Below, one piece after another: positions 62,591 through 64,000 of a stretch of 64,000 bases of DNA (position 1 is the first letter of the stretch; the number at the start of each line of letters is the position of its first letter). Where the stretch lies: positions 34,168,539 to 34,232,538 of the forward strand of contig JAPXFY010000031.1 of the NCBI GenBank assembly GCA_030674185.1, in the 5' to 3' direction. A model generated the notes under the pieces. That model searched no databases and was not told the origin of the DNA. It saw only the letters and a program-made list of their open reading frames with translations. The stretch comes from Monoplex corrugatus. Lineage: Eukaryota > Mollusca > Gastropoda > Littorinimorpha > Ranellidae. The translations under genes and the position numbers were made by a program.

Positions 62591-64000
62591 CTTTCATAGT
62601 AGACTTTGTCCACTTCCCCTAACTATTCCATTTTTGTTGTTGTAATATCAGTGGCATGATGACTCATATTTTGTTTGTGAAGGTATGATTTTAAGTGTCA
62701 AAGGACTTCGGACTTGCCAAGATGCAGAATATTTATTGTGCCGGTATTACCTGCAAATTTGCCCTCACGTTCATTTCCCTTAATACCACATTACCATCAT
62801 GTCCAGAAGAATACATCCATGAGAGATTTTGTAGATCGATACTGCACATTGCTTTTGTGCCAGTCTACATTGCTTTAGTGCCAGTCTGGGGTGCCTACTC
62901 CATGGCAGGTTTTTGAAGTAGGTTCAGCAAGTTGGTCAGGATGAAGATTTGACAATGATAAAAAAAAAAAAAGATGATATTGGATCAGCCTATCTGCAAC
63001 GTTTTTTTTTTACAATACAGAACCATTCAGACACGAGCCGTAAACAGAATCTGTATGGTCATTGTCATTTATCGAACGAAATCTCTTATTCATTTATCAA
63101 CGAATTTACAACTAATTTCAACCTGCTTGCAACATGAGCCGAACTAGTTTTATCCTATAAATTTCTTTTATCCTATAAATTTTCATATGTTTTTACAATT
63201 TTCAGTGATTTCACCTGTTTCGCATACTTTGTTGTCACATTTGAGTCCTCTTCTCCCGCTGGTTGAAGCAGCAGGGAAGTTTGTCTTTTTCTCCGAATTT
63301 TTGTATTTGGTGTTTGTTTGTGATCTTACATTCACGCTTGACAAAGGCCAGTTGGCCGAAAATTTGCTCCTGTCTTGTCTGGTTGTATTAAATACGCATT
63401 TTGATTCTATTTTCGTGTTTTTCTGGTTTCTGTTTGCTTGAATGCGGGCAGTCGCATTTGTTTTGGATTTTGTTGGCACTGCCAAATTTAATATTTTTGC
63501 TGATGAATTTTCTTTTTTTAAGCTGCAGAAATAGTTAATTTTTGTTCGCTCCGCAAACCCACCTTGTTTTAGATTAAGTAGTACTACCTGCATCTTTGTC
63601 TCTTTTAGTTACATTAACTGTTGTGTATCATTCTCTTGCTGTGTTTTTTCCCATCTGACAAATTTCGTTTAGCTTCGAAATTCTGAATACTCTTAATTAA
63701 CGATCTCTTCTGTTTTGTTATTATGTTTATCATCGTTGCAGCTGAGATTGTTTAGGACCTCACTTTTATCAAATGCTAATAAAATGCATTGGGGTCAATG
63801 GCCGCACCATATCCAAATATATGGCCGGCAGATGTCCATCCTAAAATAATATTGTTTGCCTTTTAAAAGCTCACAGGCAAATTACATTCACAGTGCCATA
63901 CAGCAAATATTCTACAAAAACTATCAATTTCCAAAAGATGATCACTAACTTAATTTCATATCCATTAAACAAAAAGATATCTTACAATAAAAAAAACAAC
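62591..64000. other. AT-rich right edge, possible retroelement 3' end
   Basis: 63330-63400 has TTGACAAAGGCCAGTTGGCC followed by GAAAATTTGC, reminiscent of the GAAGGCC...GGCCGAAA ends of Penelope-like elements. A 136-codon minus-strand frame (63183-63593) carries KGLKCDNK-like Cys residues. The assignment is weak; the rest is empty. Confidence 0.3.

Noticed and set aside
63183..63593. 136-codon minus-strand frame as a host gene
   Set aside because: Low-complexity Lys/Asn/Thr composition in AT-rich DNA beside a possible Penelope-like 3' motif; no domain seen.

Overview
This is a window of invertebrate animal nuclear DNA, probably a gastropod or other mollusc. The taxon is inferred from overall repeat style and is not proven. 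Evidence for an animal genome is GT-AG introns inside transposase genes, dense microsatellites, CCAAT/E2F/TATA promoters and a nearly continuous carpet of transposable elements. I see no clear single-copy host gene, no rRNA or tRNA gene and no CRISPR array.

The central discovery is an endogenous CRESS-DNA-virus-like locus (11658-31610) buried in a transposon nest. It carries an arginine-rich capsid-like gene (plus strand, 11911-13215 continuing at 19434-19676) and a convergent HUH-endonuclease/superfamily-3-helicase Rep gene (minus strand, in three blocks at 31222-31181, 23491-22640 and 20205-19912). A circovirus-type nonamer TAGTATTAC lies just upstream of the Rep start. All blocks are open and the frame is preserved across every insertion. 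Two more diverged Rep fragments lie at 37955-38680 (with a capsid-like remnant and an origin-like stem-loop at 39010-39068) and at 45838-46328. A small capsid-tail fragment lies at 31500-31610.

The nesting can be read from target-site duplications (TSDs). A non-LTR 3' tail (about 8166-8179 and 33264-33300) was hit by a Ty3/gypsy element, LTR1 (8180-33258), which has identical 134-bp LTRs and the 5-bp TSD ATAGG. LTR1 was hit between gag and protease by the CRESS-bearing insert (11658-32103, flanked by TTAATG). The viral genes were then hit by LTR2 (13216-19429, TSD GTAC, itself hit by a PIF/Harbinger element at about 14934-18530), by hAT-1 (20210-22638, TSD GGATA) and by hAT-A (23497-31179, TSD AATTAT). 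hAT-A was in turn hit by hAT-B (26165-31048, TSD AAAAC).

Left of the nest (1-8179) lie an OTU-protease remnant, a frameshifted Tigger/pogo transposon, a LINE reverse-transcriptase fragment, a 0.5-kb hAT deletion derivative and a 66-bp tandem repeat. Right of it (33264-46830) lie LINE fragments with a recurrent 3' tail, a 487-bp tandem duplication, CRESS copies 2 and 3, and an almost full-length APE-type LINE (42945-45838). At 46832-53394 sits a 6.6-kb element with inverted ends and a recognisable empty site at about 41127. It carries a large degraded gene whose C-terminal part shows a FEN1/XPG-like nuclease signature. The last 10 kb is degraded gypsy, LINE and duplicated repeat sequence without a convincing gene.
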